Assembly: GCA_963783085.1 (NCBI GenBank)
Contig: CAWAMJ010000020.1
Coordinates: 124,001-188,000 of the forward strand
Direction: 5' to 3'
DNA length: 64,000 nucleotides
Source: CAVYUC01 sp963783085
GTDB lineage: Bacteria; Bacteroidota; Bacteroidia; Bacteroidales; Prolixibacteraceae
Part shown: piece by piece, positions 52,032-62,217 of the stretch
Layout: each line of letters starts with the position of its first letter
How positions within the stretch are numbered: the stretch's first letter is position 1
Notes under the pieces: model-generated
What the model was told of the DNA's origin: nothing
The model's input: the letters and a program-made list of their open reading frames with translations, nothing else
Databases searched by the model: none
Translations under genes and position numbers: made by a program

Positions 52032-52913
52032 ATGGGCAAAATACTCGATCAAATCAAAAAAGGTAAAATTCTGGTTTCCGATGGTGCGTGGGGAACATTT
52101 TTGCAGCAAAAAGGATTGCAGCCGGGCGAATGTCCGGAGGAGTGGAATTTCACACATCCGGACGATGTATTCGACATTGCCCGGAGTTACATTGAAGCCG
52201 GCGCCGATATGATTGAAACCAACAGTTTTGGCGGCACCAAATTCAAGCTGGAGAAATATGGGCTCGCCGGTAGAGTTTTCGAGGTGAACAAAGCGGCGGC
52301 CGAAATCAGCAGGAAAGCTGCGGGTGACAAATTTGTGCTGGGGTCGGTGGGGCCAACCGGCAAAATTTTAATGATGGGCGATGTTTCCGAAGATGAACTT
52401 TATAATGCATTTAAAGAGCAGGTGCAAGGGCTCGAAGCCGGCGGCGCGGACGCTATCATGATTGAAACCATGACGGATCTGGATGAGGCCCGGCTGGCTG
52501 TTCAGGCAGCGAAAGAAAATACAAATTGTGAGGTTTTTTGTACCATGACCTTTGAAAAAACTGTGGACGGTGAATTTCGTTCGATGATGGGCGTTGCGCC
52601 GGTTGACATGGTTAATACCATTATTGATGCCGGTGCGGAATTAATTGGCGCCAACTGCGGAAACGGAATTTCAAACATGATAGGCATTGTAGAGGAAATC
52701 CGAAAAGCCAATAAAGAAATCCCGGTTTTGATTCATGCCAATGCAGGCATGCCGGTTTATAAAGATGGCGAAACTGTTTTTCCGGAAACTCCGGACGAAA
52801 TGGCCGGACTGGTTCCCAAAATTATTGCCGCCGGTGCAAATGTAGTCGGCGGTTGCTGCGGTACTACTCCGGCGCATATTTTAAGAGTGCGAAAGGCTGT
52901 GGACGAAAAGTGA
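52032..52913 (+). CDS. Homocysteine S-methyltransferase family protein (MetH N-terminal-like)
   Basis: A 293-residue barrel with the zinc-binding Cys set: GANCGNGISNMI (~res 215) and VGGCCGTTPAHILRV at the C-terminus. N-terminal ILVSDGAWGTFLQQKGL and ADMIETNSFGGTKFKLE match the MetH/BHMT opening. Alone it would transfer a methyl group to homocysteine or another thiol, fed by the corrinoid protein at 48475. It lacks the folate and B12 domains of full MetH. Confidence 0.9.
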   Translation: MGKILDQIKKGKILVSDGAWGTFLQQKGLQPGECPEEWNFTHPDDVFDIARSYIEAGADMIETNSFGGTKFKLEKYGLAGRVFEVNKAAAEISRKAAGDKFVLGSVGPTGKILMMGDVSEDELYNAFKEQVQGLEAGGADAIMIETMTDLDEARLAVQAAKENTNCEVFCTMTFEKTVDGEFRSMMGVAPVDMVNTIIDAGAELIGANCGNGISNMIGIVEEIRKANKEIPVLIHANAGMPVYKDGETVFPETPDEMAGLVPKIIAAGANVVGGCCGTTPAHILRVRKAVDEK

Positions 52914-52924
52914 CTATTGGAAAT

Positions 52925-53824
52925 ATGCAAAAAATACCATTTCATATTGTCTCCGGTTTTTTGGGAAGCGGTAAAACCACTTTCCTGAAACGGATTATTG
53001 AAAAATATTCGGGGCAGGCTAAGCTGGGAATTATTCAGAATGAATTTGCACCGGCAAATGTCGACGGGGCGGAACTCAGGAAATCAGGGAATAATTTTGA
53101 ATTGCTGGAAATCAACAACGGCTCGGTTTTTTGCGTTTGCCTGCTGGGCGATTTTGTGCGGTCGCTGGAAAAATTCATCGATGAACATCAACCCGAAGTG
53201 CTGGTAATTGAAGCTTCCGGATTATCCGACACCACTTCAATTGCGGAAGTTCTTTCTGCCGGGGCACTTGCCGAAAAGCTCTATCTGGCTTCCAACTGGT
53301 GCATTGTTGATGCGCCCAACTTCGCTAAAATTGGCCTGATGAAAGAGCGCGTGACCCACCAGTTGCGCATGGCCGATATCGTTCTGATAAATAAAATTGA
53401 TTTGGCTGAAAACAATACAACCTCCGTTCAGGAAGAAATAAAAAAGACCAATCCGTTTGCCGAAATTTATCTCACTACTTTTTGTGACATCGGTTTTGAA
53501 TTGGGAAATAAAGCAGCAGATAAGTTTTATTTCGGAGGAACGAAAGCGATGCCCCGGCCAAATATAAATTCCATGGTCATCAAAAGCGGAAGGAAACTAT
53601 CGCGCGAAGCGCTGGAGAAATTCTTAAGCCGCTGGGCTCCGGAAGCATATCGAATAAAAGGATTTGTTAATCTGAAGGAAGGAAAATCCGTGGCAGTTCA
53701 ATGCACATTCAACATGATGGAAATAAAAGATGTGGAAGAAAAATTCGCGCCCACAGAGCTGGTTGCGCTGAGCGATAAATTCAACCTGCGCGAGTGGAAT
53801 AAATCATTCCGGGAATTTGCTTAA
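52925..53824 (+). CDS. CobW-family GTPase/metallochaperone
   Basis: A 299-residue GTPase of the COG0523/CobW group: P-loop VSGFLGSGKTTFLKRIIE, the metal-binding stretch NGSVFCVCLLGDF (a FCVC form of the usual CxCC), EASGLSDTTSIAEVL, and the guanine motif LINKIDLAE. A CobW C-terminal domain follows. Such proteins deliver metals, and CobW itself serves cobalt insertion; next to corrinoid methyltransferases it may serve cobalamin or zinc loading (inference). It starts 11 bases after the methyltransferase stop. Confidence 0.88.
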   Translation: MQKIPFHIVSGFLGSGKTTFLKRIIEKYSGQAKLGIIQNEFAPANVDGAELRKSGNNFELLEINNGSVFCVCLLGDFVRSLEKFIDEHQPEVLVIEASGLSDTTSIAEVLSAGALAEKLYLASNWCIVDAPNFAKIGLMKERVTHQLRMADIVLINKIDLAENNTTSVQEEIKKTNPFAEIYLTTFCDIGFELGNKAADKFYFGGTKAMPRPNINSMVIKSGRKLSREALEKFLSRWAPEAYRIKGFVNLKEGKSVAVQCTFNMMEIKDVEEKFAPTELVALSDKFNLREWNKSFREFA

Positions 53825-53923
53825 TCCGATATATATTTGGAGATTATCTTCAATGTTTCTAAACAATAATCCATTTATTTTTTGTTAGAAACAATTTAAA
53901 TTAACTATTTTAGGCGCTTCCTT

Positions 53924-53955
53924 TTTGGGAGAGTTTGGCCGTTCATCTACATTTG
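53924..53955 (+). promoter_or_regulatory. Promoter of the sdhCAB operon
   Basis: TTTG at 53924-53927, a 20-base spacer and TACATTTG at 53948-53955, a perfect match to the Bacteroidota consensus. Transcription would start near 53961, ~33 bases before the sdhC ATG. A second, weaker pair (TTTG 53881, TATTTTAG 53906) lies upstream. Confidence 0.65.
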
Positions 53956-53993
53956 TGCCAGAAATAAAAAACAACCAATATAAATATCGAAAC

Positions 53994-54674
53994 ATGAGCA
54001 AGTTTTTAAATGCGTCTATCGGCAGAAAGTTTCTGATGAGTATCACCGGTCTCTTTCTGATTCTGTTTGTTGCAGTGCATTTGACGGTGAACCTGTTGTT
54101 AATTTTTGACGATAAAGGAGATTTATTTAACCAGGCTGCCCATTTTATGGTTACCAATCCCGCCATTCGGGTAATGGAACCTATTTTAGGATTAGGTTTT
54201 CTCATTCATATCATCTGGTCATTTATCCTGGAATACCGCTATTTGAAAGCTCGTCCCATTCGCTATAAAAAGAAAAATCCCGGTGCAAACAGTACCTGGG
54301 AATCACGAAATATGTTTGTTCTTGGCGCTCTGGTTCTGGTGTTTTTAATTATCCATATCATCAACTTTTATTGGGTAATCCGGTTTAATCCCGATGCGAT
54401 GGAGCCGGCAACCATTTCAGGTGTTGAAATGGAAAATACCTACACTTTAATCGCTGAATTATTCAAGGACAGTTTGATTTATGATATTTTTTATGTCCTG
54501 GGAGCTATTTTGCTCGGATTTCATCTTTCCCATGGTTTTTGGTCGGCATTTCAAACGCTGGGGATGAGCAATAAAAACTGGATGAAAAGATTGCAGGTTA
54601 TCGGAATGGTATACGCTGTGATAGTAGCAGTTGGTTTTTCTGTAATACCGCTGTATTTCCTCATTAAATTTTAA
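53994..54674 (+). CDS. sdhC: Succinate dehydrogenase/fumarate reductase cytochrome b subunit
   Basis: A 226-residue membrane protein with five hydrophobic helices, the single-anchor di-haem type of Bacteroidota (SdhC/FrdC without SdhD). Conserved haem His appear in LFVAVHLTVNLLLI, GFLIHIIWSFILEY, FLIIHIINFYW and LGFHLSHGFWSAFQTLG. The start at 53994 (MSKFLNASIGRKFLMS) is supported by the promoter placement; the upstream frame extension includes that promoter. It anchors SdhA-SdhB and exchanges electrons with menaquinone. Confidence 0.93.
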   Translation: MSKFLNASIGRKFLMSITGLFLILFVAVHLTVNLLLIFDDKGDLFNQAAHFMVTNPAIRVMEPILGLGFLIHIIWSFILEYRYLKARPIRYKKKNPGANSTWESRNMFVLGALVLVFLIIHIINFYWVIRFNPDAMEPATISGVEMENTYTLIAELFKDSLIYDIFYVLGAILLGFHLSHGFWSAFQTLGMSNKNWMKRLQVIGMVYAVIVAVGFSVIPLYFLIKF

Positions 54675-54692
54675 ACGGAAAAAAGATTCACT

Positions 54693-56633
54693 ATGAGCAT
54701 ATTAGATTCAAAAATACCGGAAGGCCCACTGGCAGAAAAGTGGAACAAACATAAATCTTTAATAAAAGTTGTTAGTCCGGCCAACAAACGAAAACTCGAA
54801 ATCATTGTTGTCGGAACCGGTTTGGGGGGCGCTTCTGCTGCTGCTTCACTTGCCGAACTGGGCTATAAGGTAAAGGCATTTTGTTACCAGGACAGCCCGC
54901 GCCGTGCGCATTCAATTGCCGCACAGGGAGGTATAAATGCAGCTAAAAATTACCCGAACGATAATGATTCGGTTTACCGGCTGTTTTACGATACAATTAA
55001 AGGGGGCGACTACCGTTCGCGGGAGGCAAATGTTTATCGTCTTGCAGAAGTTTCACCAAATATTATCGACCAGTGCGTTGCTCAGGGTGTGCCTTTTGGC
55101 AGGGAATATGGCGGATTGTTAGCCAACCGTTCTTTCGGGGGGGTGCTGGTTTCCCGTACTTTTTACGCCCGTGGACAAACCGGGCAGCAGTTGTTGCTGG
55201 GAGCATACCAGGCTCTGAACCGCCAGATTGCAAAAGGGAACGTGGAAATGTACAGCCGCCACGAAATGCTCGATGTGGTAAAAATTGATGGAAAAGCGCG
55301 TGGAATTGTTGCTCGTGATTTGGTGACCGGCGAAATAAAACGCTTTGGCGCACATGCAGTTGTAGTTGCTTCAGGCGGATACGGAAACGTTTTCTTCCTT
55401 TCAACAAATGCAATGGGAAGCAACGGATCGGCAGCATGGCAGTGTTACAAAAAAGGTGCATTCATGTCGAACCCGAGTTTTGTGCAAATTCATCCAACCT
55501 GTATCCCTGTTCATGGCGATCAGCAATCGAAGCTGACACTGATGTCAGAATCATTGCGAAACGATGGCCGGGTTTGGGTTCCAAAGAAAAAAGAAGACGC
55601 TGAAAAACTGCAGAAAGGTGAAATAAAACCAAACGATATTCCGGATGAAGATCGTGATTTTTATCTTGAACGCCGCTACCCTTCCTATGGAAACCTGGTC
55701 CCGCGGGATGTGGCTTCCCGCGCTGCAAAAGAGCGTTGCGATGCTGGTTATGGTGTTAATGCCGAAGGGAAAGCCGTTTTTCTCGATTTTCAGTACGCAA
55801 TTGATCGCCTGGGAAAAGATGTGATTAAAGCACGGTATGGAAACCTTTTCCAGATGTACGAAAAAATAACAGATGTCGATCCTTATAAGGAGCCAATGAT
55901 GATTTATCCTGCAATTCACTATGCAATGGGTGGAACATGGGTTGATTATAACCTGATGACAACCGTTCCCGGATTGTATTCCATCGGCGAAGCAAATTTC
56001 TCCGACCATGGTGCAAACCGTCTGGGCGCTTCGGCATTGATGCAGGGATTGGCTGACGGATATTTTATTCTTCCATACACCATTGGCGATTATCTGGCAA
56101 ATGAAATTATGACGCCGCCAATTGATGTTAAAGCACCTGAATTCGAGGAAGCCGAAAATGCAGTTAACAGCAGGATTGAAAGACTGTTTAATATAAAAGG
56201 CAGTAAACCAGTGGATTATTTCCATAAAAAACTGGGCCAGGTGATGTGGGATTATGTGGGTATGTCGCGAAATGCTGAAGGATTGAAAAAAGCAATTTCA
56301 CTTATTCAGGAAATTCGTGCAGAATTCTGGAAAGATGTAAAAATTACAGGCGAAATGAATAACCTGAACCCTGAACTTGAAAAAGCAGGACGCGTTGCCG
56401 ATTTCTTTGATATCGGAGAATTGCTGGCACGCGATGCACTGAACAGAAATGAATCCTGTGGAGGTCATTTCCGTGAAGAGTCATCAACAGATGAAGGCGA
56501 GGCCAAGCGCGACGATGAAAATTACACCTACGTTTCGTGCTGGGAATTTAAGGGAGAAAACCAGGAACCTGTCCTGCATAAGGAAGATCTGGTTTTTGAA
56601 AATGTGAAGTTGACTCAACGCAGTTATAAATAA
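54693..56633 (+). CDS. sdhA: Succinate dehydrogenase/fumarate reductase flavoprotein subunit
   Basis: A 646-residue flavoprotein. FAD-binding IIVVGTGLGGASAAASLAEL (~res 36-55), the flavin-linking His region RRAHSIAAQGGINAAKNYPN, substrate-site motif SFVQIHPTCIPVHGDQQSKL, the catalytic Arg region YPSYGNLVPRDVASRA, and HGANRLGASALMQGLADGYF. It interconverts succinate and fumarate. It lies 18 bases after sdhC; the order C-A-B is the epsilon/Bacteroidota layout. Confidence 0.97.
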   Translation: MSILDSKIPEGPLAEKWNKHKSLIKVVSPANKRKLEIIVVGTGLGGASAAASLAELGYKVKAFCYQDSPRRAHSIAAQGGINAAKNYPNDNDSVYRLFYDTIKGGDYRSREANVYRLAEVSPNIIDQCVAQGVPFGREYGGLLANRSFGGVLVSRTFYARGQTGQQLLLGAYQALNRQIAKGNVEMYSRHEMLDVVKIDGKARGIVARDLVTGEIKRFGAHAVVVASGGYGNVFFLSTNAMGSNGSAAWQCYKKGAFMSNPSFVQIHPTCIPVHGDQQSKLTLMSESLRNDGRVWVPKKKEDAEKLQKGEIKPNDIPDEDRDFYLERRYPSYGNLVPRDVASRAAKERCDAGYGVNAEGKAVFLDFQYAIDRLGKDVIKARYGNLFQMYEKITDVDPYKEPMMIYPAIHYAMGGTWVDYNLMTTVPGLYSIGEANFSDHGANRLGASALMQGLADGYFILPYTIGDYLANEIMTPPIDVKAPEFEEAENAVNSRIERLFNIKGSKPVDYFHKKLGQVMWDYVGMSRNAEGLKKAISLIQEIRAEFWKDVKITGEMNNLNPELEKAGRVADFFDIGELLARDALNRNESCGGHFREESSTDEGEAKRDDENYTYVSCWEFKGENQEPVLHKEDLVFENVKLTQRSYK

Positions 56634-56742
56634 ATGTCGTACCAGGATGAATAGATGAAGGCACAGGAGTTTCAGTCTAATCTGATTTACAGCTTTTGCC
56701 TTTTGTCTAAAATCTAACCGAGTAATATTAAAAAAGAAAAAA

Positions 56743-57504
56743 ATGGCTGACACAGTTCTCAAAAAATTGAATATAAAAGTCTGGCGGCAGAAAAATGCTG
56801 CAGATAAGGGAAGGTTTGAAACTTATACCATCGAAAACATATCAACCGGTTCTTCTTTTCTTGAGATGCTGGATATTCTAAACAACAAGTTAATTGAAGA
56901 AGGGAAAGACCCAATCGCTTTCGACCACGATTGCCGCGAGGGAATTTGCGGCACCTGCAGTTTGTTTATCAATGGTCGCGCACACGGACCGGATACTGAG
57001 GTAACCACCTGCCAGTTGCACATGCGCAGATTTAAGGATGGCGAAACAATAACTGTTGAACCCTGGCGCGCGGCTGCATTTCCTGTGATCAAGGATTTGG
57101 TGGTTAACCGTACGGCATTTGATAAAATTCTTCAGGCCGGTGGGTTTATTTCAGTTAATACCGGCGGTGTTCCCGATGCGAATTCCATTCCTGTTTCTTA
57201 TGACGATGTTGAAGAAGCAATGGATGCAGCAGCATGTATCGCTTGCGGGGCGTGTGTTGCAGCTTGCAAAAATTCATCGGCTATGTTATTTGTTGCCGCC
57301 AAAGTTTCACACCTGGCGAAATTGCCACAGGGAAAAATTGAGGCTAAAAAACGGGCGCGCAATATGGTGGCCAAAATGGATGAGCTTGGTTTTGGCGGTT
57401 GTACCAATACCCGTGCCTGCGAGGTGGAATGCCCTAAAAGCATTTCGGTTTCACATATCTCCCGCTTAAACCGGCAGTTTCTGGCTGCAAAATTCTCTGA
57501 ATAA
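56743..57504 (+). CDS. sdhB: Succinate dehydrogenase/fumarate reductase iron-sulfur subunit
   Basis: A 253-residue iron-sulfur protein. The 2Fe-2S site is CREGICGTCSLFING with a downstream CQLHM; the 4Fe-4S and 3Fe-4S sites are CIACGACVAACKNSS and NTRACEVECPKSISVSHIS. It passes electrons between SdhA and the quinone site in SdhC. A 109-base gap separates it from sdhA and a terminator follows. Confidence 0.97.
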   Translation: MADTVLKKLNIKVWRQKNAADKGRFETYTIENISTGSSFLEMLDILNNKLIEEGKDPIAFDHDCREGICGTCSLFINGRAHGPDTEVTTCQLHMRRFKDGETITVEPWRAAAFPVIKDLVVNRTAFDKILQAGGFISVNTGGVPDANSIPVSYDDVEEAMDAAACIACGACVAACKNSSAMLFVAAKVSHLAKLPQGKIEAKKRARNMVAKMDELGFGGCTNTRACEVECPKSISVSHISRLNRQFLAAKFSE

Positions 57505-57531
57505 GAATTAACAGAAAAGATATACATTCAG

Positions 57532-57560
57532 AAGCCTTCCCGATTTCAGGAGGGCTTTTT
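57532..57560 (+). terminator. Terminator of the sdh operon
   Basis: AAGCCTTCC, loop CGATTTCA, GGAGGGCTT (one G-T pair) followed by a T-run, 27 bases after the sdhB stop. This is a typical intrinsic terminator. The rest of the gap to 57794 shows no gene. Confidence 0.75.
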
Positions 57561-57793
57561 AATAAAACGCCCAAATAATACAATTGCATTTTCCCAAATC
57601 CTGTTCACCGTTTCTTGAACAACTTTTTAATTGGAACTCCTTGCAACTTCAATATCAATAAGTTTTGAACACAACCTGGACACGTTGAAAATACACTTTT
57701 ATTCACAAAAATCTGTGCATAACAAATAGAGCGAATACCTGACAATCGTGATACAAATTTCATAAATTCGCAATAATTAATTTGGAAGGACTT

Positions 57794-58531
57794 ATGCCAT
57801 ACCGTCGATTGCCAACCACCGATAAAGCCCGGCTGCGTGCCATGGATGCCGCTTTGAAAATGGCCTCAAAAAAGGAAACTGGAAAACTGGCCTTTTCATT
57901 GCCTGCCCTCGAAGAACTTAATCTGGTAAAAATGAATTTTGCCAACGGTCTGAAACAATATGAAGCGGATATTCATTTGCAATCAGAAAAAAGCAAAGAT
58001 TATAAGGCTGCTTTTGAAAAGGCAAATTTGTACGTCTCCCATTTCATTCAGGTTTTGTACATGACCATTGAACGGGGAGAACTGAAAGAGGAAGTTTTAG
58101 CGAATTACGGCTTAACCGGGTTAGAAGGAAAAACTCCTCCGTTAAATACCGAAGAAGGTTTGCTGGAGTGGGGAAACAATTTGATCTCGGGCGAGAAAAA
58201 AAGGATGCAGAAGGGTGGCAGTCCCATTTACAATCCATCAATTGCACTGGTAAAGGTTAACGTTGAAAATTTTCATGACGCGGCAGTTTATCAAAATAAT
58301 CTGAAAAAAAACACAGCGCGTTCGTTCGAAAAAATGCAGAAACTGCGGCATTCTACCAACGAGTTTATCAGTAAATTATGGAATGAAATCGAGGAAAATG
58401 TTGGAGGAGGTTCGCCAAAGCATAAAAGACAGCGGGCGCAGGAATATGGAATTGTGTATGTTTTCAGAAGAAATGAAAAGAAAAAGCTGAAATCGGATGA
58501 CCTGCAAACGGATTTGTTATTCGATTTTTAG
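57794..58531 (+). CDS. Hypothetical protein, helical, conserved-looking in Bacteroidota
   Basis: A 245-residue protein starting MPYRRLPTTDKARLRAMDAA, with GGAAGGA 3 bases before the ATG. It is mostly helical (VSHFIQVLYMTIERGELKEE, NNLKKNTARSFEKMQKLRHS, NEFISKLWNEIEENV) with a basic C-terminus (KHKRQRAQEYGIVYVFRRNE). No signal peptide or known domain is recognised. It stands alone between sdhB and the GH2 gene. Confidence 0.75.
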   Translation: MPYRRLPTTDKARLRAMDAALKMASKKETGKLAFSLPALEELNLVKMNFANGLKQYEADIHLQSEKSKDYKAAFEKANLYVSHFIQVLYMTIERGELKEEVLANYGLTGLEGKTPPLNTEEGLLEWGNNLISGEKKRMQKGGSPIYNPSIALVKVNVENFHDAAVYQNNLKKNTARSFEKMQKLRHSTNEFISKLWNEIEENVGGGSPKHKRQRAQEYGIVYVFRRNEKKKLKSDDLQTDLLFDF

Positions 58532-58657
58532 ACATTTCAGCTCTTGTGAATGTAAACAACTGTTTTTTGTAACTCCCGGCATTAGCTTGTAAAAATAACA
58601 ATAACTATATCTGCTTATTTTTTACCTTTGACGCATATCAACTTAAACCATTATTCA

Positions 58658-61165
58658 ATGAGGGCATACCTTTTTTTATTTTTGTTAACAATCTTTGCTT
58701 CAGCATGTAGCAACAATCAGGAAAGAGAACGGGACAGAATTAAATTCACCAAAAACTGGAAATTCAGTCTAGATAATTCGGAACAATTTTCCTCAGCGGA
58801 ATTCAACGACTCGGCCTGGCGGGTTTTAAACCTTCCGCACGACTGGAGCATCGAAGGCGAATTCAGCCGCGAAAATCCGGCATCACCCGGCGGCGGGGCG
58901 CTTCCCGGCGGAATTGGCTGGTACCGGAAAACGTTTCAGCTTCCCGAGTCGGATAACGGGAAACTTGTTTTCATCGATTTCGACGGCATTTATCAAAAAG
59001 GTGAAGTATGGATAAACGGTCATTATCTGGGAATGCGGCCTTACGGTTACAGTTCGTTTCGGCACGACTTAACGCCTTACCTGAATTTTGGCGATAAGGA
59101 AAATGTAATTGCCGTTAAAGTGAATAATTCTGAACAACCGAATTCACGCTGGTATTCCGGCTCCGGAATTTACCGGAATGTCTGGCTGGTGAAAACCGGG
59201 AAACTGTTTGTCGATCATTGGGGAACATTTGTTACCACTCCTGAAGTCAGCAAAGAAAAAGCGACTGTTTCGGTGGAAACAAAAGTTGAAAACCGTTTGG
59301 ATAATCAGGCGAATGCAACGCTTAAAACCGTGATTTATGATGCGAATGGAAAATTGGTTGCAGAAGATGAATCGTCTCAATCCATTGAATCAGGTTCAGA
59401 AATTAATTATTCGCAAAATATTGAAATAAATAAACCGGAGTTGTGGAGCATCGAAAATCCCGTGCTTTATAAAGCTGTTTCTGAAGTATATAATAACGGG
59501 AAACTTACCGATCAGTACGAAACAAATTTTGGTGTACGGTTTTTTGAATTCGACCCGTACGAAGGTTTTTCATTGAATGGGGAACATGTGAAATTACTGG
59601 GTGTTTGCCAGCATCACGATTTGGGGTGCCTGGGGGCCGCAATTAATATCCGTGCGCTGGAACGTCAGTTGGAAATACTAAAGGAAATGGGCTGTAATTC
59701 TATCCGCACTTCGCATAATCCGCCGGCGCCCGAATTGCTGGATTTGTGCGATAAAATGGGATTTGTGGTGCAGGACGAAACCTTCGATATGTGGCGCAAA
59801 AAGAAAACGCCGTTCGATTATTCCCGCTATTTTCCGGAATGGCACGAACGCGATTTGACCGACCATATTTTGCGCGACCGGAACCACCCGTCGGTAATGA
59901 TGTGGAGCATTGGAAATGAAGTTTTGGAACAGTGGGACCATGTTGGCGCCGATACCCTCGATATTCAGGAAGCCAATTTTCTGCTGAACTTCGATAAAAA
60001 TATAGATGAAAGCATCATTGCCTCAGGCGAAATGTCGGTGAATTCTCTGCTGACCACCAAACTGGCTAACATTGTGAAAAGCCTGGATTCCACGCGACCG
60101 GTAACCGCAGCATGCAACGAAGTAAATCCCTGGAATAACCTGTTCAAGTCCGGGGCGCTTGATATCTATGGTTTTAATTATCATGAAGGTAGTTTTGCTG
60201 ATTTTCATGAAACCTTTCCGGATAAAAAATTTATTGTTTCCGAATCAACTTCCGGATTAATGTCGCGTGGGTTTTACCAGATGCCTTCTGACAGCATGTT
60301 AATTTGGCCGGCACGTGGACGAAATCAGGCGCCATTCGGAAATCCCGGGCAGCAATGTTCTTCCTATGATAATTGCCACGTCCCCTGGGGATCAACACAC
60401 GAAGAAAGCTGGAAGATTGTAAAAAAATACGACCACATTGCAGGAACTTATATCTGGACCGGTTTTGATTATTTGGGTGAACCGACACCTTACTGGTGGC
60501 CATCACGCAGTTCTTATTTCGGAATTATTGATTTGGCCGGTTTCCCGAAAGATGTTTATTATATGTACCAAAGCGAATGGACAGACAAGGATGTGCTGCA
60601 TATTTTTCCGCACTGGAATTGGGAACCGGGACAACTTATTGATATCTGGGCTTATACCAATGCACACGAAGTGGAGCTTTTTCTGAATGGGAAATCATTG
60701 GGAACAAAAAGCAAACAAGGCGACGATTTACATATTATGTGGCGCATTTCTTTTGAACCTGGAAATTTAAAAGCGATTTCCCGCACCAACGGAAAAGTTG
60801 TGTTGGAAAGGGAAATAAAAACTGCCGGCAAACCGGCGCAGGTTAAAGCCACGGCCGATCGCAGCCGGATATCTGCCGGCGGCGAAGATTTGTCTTTTAT
60901 TACCATTGAAGTGCTCGATGAAAATGGAATTCCTGTGCCGGATGCAGGAAATCAAATCCGGTTTTCAGTGGAAGGCGACGCAAAAATTGTTGGGGTGGAC
61001 AATGGAAATCCGGTAAGCCACGAACCAATGAAAGGTTCAACGATTAAAACATTCAACGGGAAATGCCTTGTTGTGGTGCAGGCTGGTGAAAATACAGGAA
61101 AAGCTGTTTTAACCGCTTCCGCCGAAGGCCTTGAACCGGGAACCGTGGAAATTGAAATGGACTAA
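58658..61165 (+). CDS. Glycoside hydrolase family 2 (beta-galactosidase-like) lipoprotein
   Basis: An 835-residue GH2 enzyme with a lipoprotein signal (MRAYLFLFLLTIFASACSNN). Domains in order: sugar-binding jelly roll (RVLNLPHDWSIEGEFSREN, WYRKTFQLPES, SRWYSGSGIYRNVWL), immunoglobulin-like middle domain, the barrel with acid/base Glu in MMWSIGNEVLEQWDH and nucleophile Glu in FIVSESTSGLMSRG, then C-terminal DUF4982 and Ig-like domains (VELFLNGKSLGTKSKQGDD, VEGDAKIVGVDNGNPVSHE). It would release terminal beta-sugars from polysaccharide outside the cytoplasm. Start at 58658 is chosen for the signal peptide. Confidence 0.92.
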   Translation: MRAYLFLFLLTIFASACSNNQERERDRIKFTKNWKFSLDNSEQFSSAEFNDSAWRVLNLPHDWSIEGEFSRENPASPGGGALPGGIGWYRKTFQLPESDNGKLVFIDFDGIYQKGEVWINGHYLGMRPYGYSSFRHDLTPYLNFGDKENVIAVKVNNSEQPNSRWYSGSGIYRNVWLVKTGKLFVDHWGTFVTTPEVSKEKATVSVETKVENRLDNQANATLKTVIYDANGKLVAEDESSQSIESGSEINYSQNIEINKPELWSIENPVLYKAVSEVYNNGKLTDQYETNFGVRFFEFDPYEGFSLNGEHVKLLGVCQHHDLGCLGAAINIRALERQLEILKEMGCNSIRTSHNPPAPELLDLCDKMGFVVQDETFDMWRKKKTPFDYSRYFPEWHERDLTDHILRDRNHPSVMMWSIGNEVLEQWDHVGADTLDIQEANFLLNFDKNIDESIIASGEMSVNSLLTTKLANIVKSLDSTRPVTAACNEVNPWNNLFKSGALDIYGFNYHEGSFADFHETFPDKKFIVSESTSGLMSRGFYQMPSDSMLIWPARGRNQAPFGNPGQQCSSYDNCHVPWGSTHEESWKIVKKYDHIAGTYIWTGFDYLGEPTPYWWPSRSSYFGIIDLAGFPKDVYYMYQSEWTDKDVLHIFPHWNWEPGQLIDIWAYTNAHEVELFLNGKSLGTKSKQGDDLHIMWRISFEPGNLKAISRTNGKVVLEREIKTAGKPAQVKATADRSRISAGGEDLSFITIEVLDENGIPVPDAGNQIRFSVEGDAKIVGVDNGNPVSHEPMKGSTIKTFNGKCLVVVQAGENTGKAVLTASAEGLEPGTVEIEMD

Positions 61166-61232
61166 ACTCAGCGGGAGTTGGAGTTCAGGCAAAACATTCA
61201 AGTGAAAACGGCCTGCCAATGATGAATAAAGT

Positions 61233-62177
61233 TTATGCTTTAAGATCGCCCTGGCGAAGTTCGTTTTGTTTGTTCTCTTTTTTGATTAAGTACATGAAAA
61301 CAAAAATCAGTGCCAGGCTCAGAACGGCGAAATAATAGCTTCCGGAATCAGCGCCAAAATTTTCGACTTCCGGCGTCAGCAGGTTTTTATCGACCAGGTA
61401 CATGGCCAGAACCGCAAATGTATTGTTCAGAAAATGCCCGATGATTGGCAGCCACATCGAGCCGCTCCAAACGAGCAGGTATCCGAATAAAACTCCGAGC
61501 AGCAATCGTGGTACGAAGCCATAAAACTGCAGGTGCAGCGAACTAAAAAGAATAGCGGAAATCCAGATTCCGCCATGATGACTCAGGGTCATTCGCGTAA
61601 AGATTCGCTGAATAACGCCCCGGAATAGCAATTCTTCGCCAACAGCCGGTAAAAGGCCAATCATGAAAAGATTGAACATCAGGCCGCCGATTCCCTTCAC
61701 CTGTAAGAAAGCTTCGGTGAGTTGAGCCGCTTTTTCTTCAGTCTCTTTCATCCACTGTTCCACACCCGAAAGCCAGTCGGGCAGAATCATTTTCATGTTC
61801 ATTTCCCCAATGAAGTTGATAAATGGCGCTGCGGCAAAAGTTAACAGCAAAACCAGTAAAACGGAAGTTCCGTTTATTGGTTTATCGAGATACAGGTAGT
61901 TTGAGGCGCCTCCCTGGTACAACCAGCCCAGAATGAGCGGTGGCACTATAAACAACCCGATGGATTGAACCACCTGGAAATATTTCATTAACCTGATGCT
62001 TTCCGGGTTGTTCAGTTCGTTTAAAGTGGGAAGGCTCATCATCGAATCGAGCCCGAAAAGCGGAACCGCAACAATTAATGAAACTATCAGGAACACAAGA
62101 AAACTTACCAGAATGACAAATGCTGAAAACATCAGTTGAGAAAACGGTCGCATCCCGCGAAATGCTGTAAAAGCCAT
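61233..62177 (-). CDS. CPBP family intramembrane metalloprotease
   Basis: A 314-residue polytopic protein with about eight hydrophobic segments. The CPBP (Abi) motifs are present: EELLFRGVIQRIF (motif 1 with EE and R), ISAILFSSLHLQF (motif 2 His) and WLPIIGHFLNNTF (motif 3 with His/Asn). These membrane proteases process prenylated or other substrates; some give self-immunity to bacteriocins. Substrate unknown here. It converges on the GH2 gene with a short gap. Confidence 0.9.
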   Translation of the reverse strand: MAFTAFRGMRPFSQLMFSAFVILVSFLVFLIVSLIVAVPLFGLDSMMSLPTLNELNNPESIRLMKYFQVVQSIGLFIVPPLILGWLYQGGASNYLYLDKPINGTSVLLVLLLTFAAAPFINFIGEMNMKMILPDWLSGVEQWMKETEEKAAQLTEAFLQVKGIGGLMFNLFMIGLLPAVGEELLFRGVIQRIFTRMTLSHHGGIWISAILFSSLHLQFYGFVPRLLLGVLFGYLLVWSGSMWLPIIGHFLNNTFAVLAMYLVDKNLLTPEVENFGADSGSYYFAVLSLALIFVFMYLIKKENKQNELRQGDLKA

Positions 62178-62217
62178 CGTACTAAATTTTGGGGCAAAGA
62201 TAGTTTTTATTGGGTAA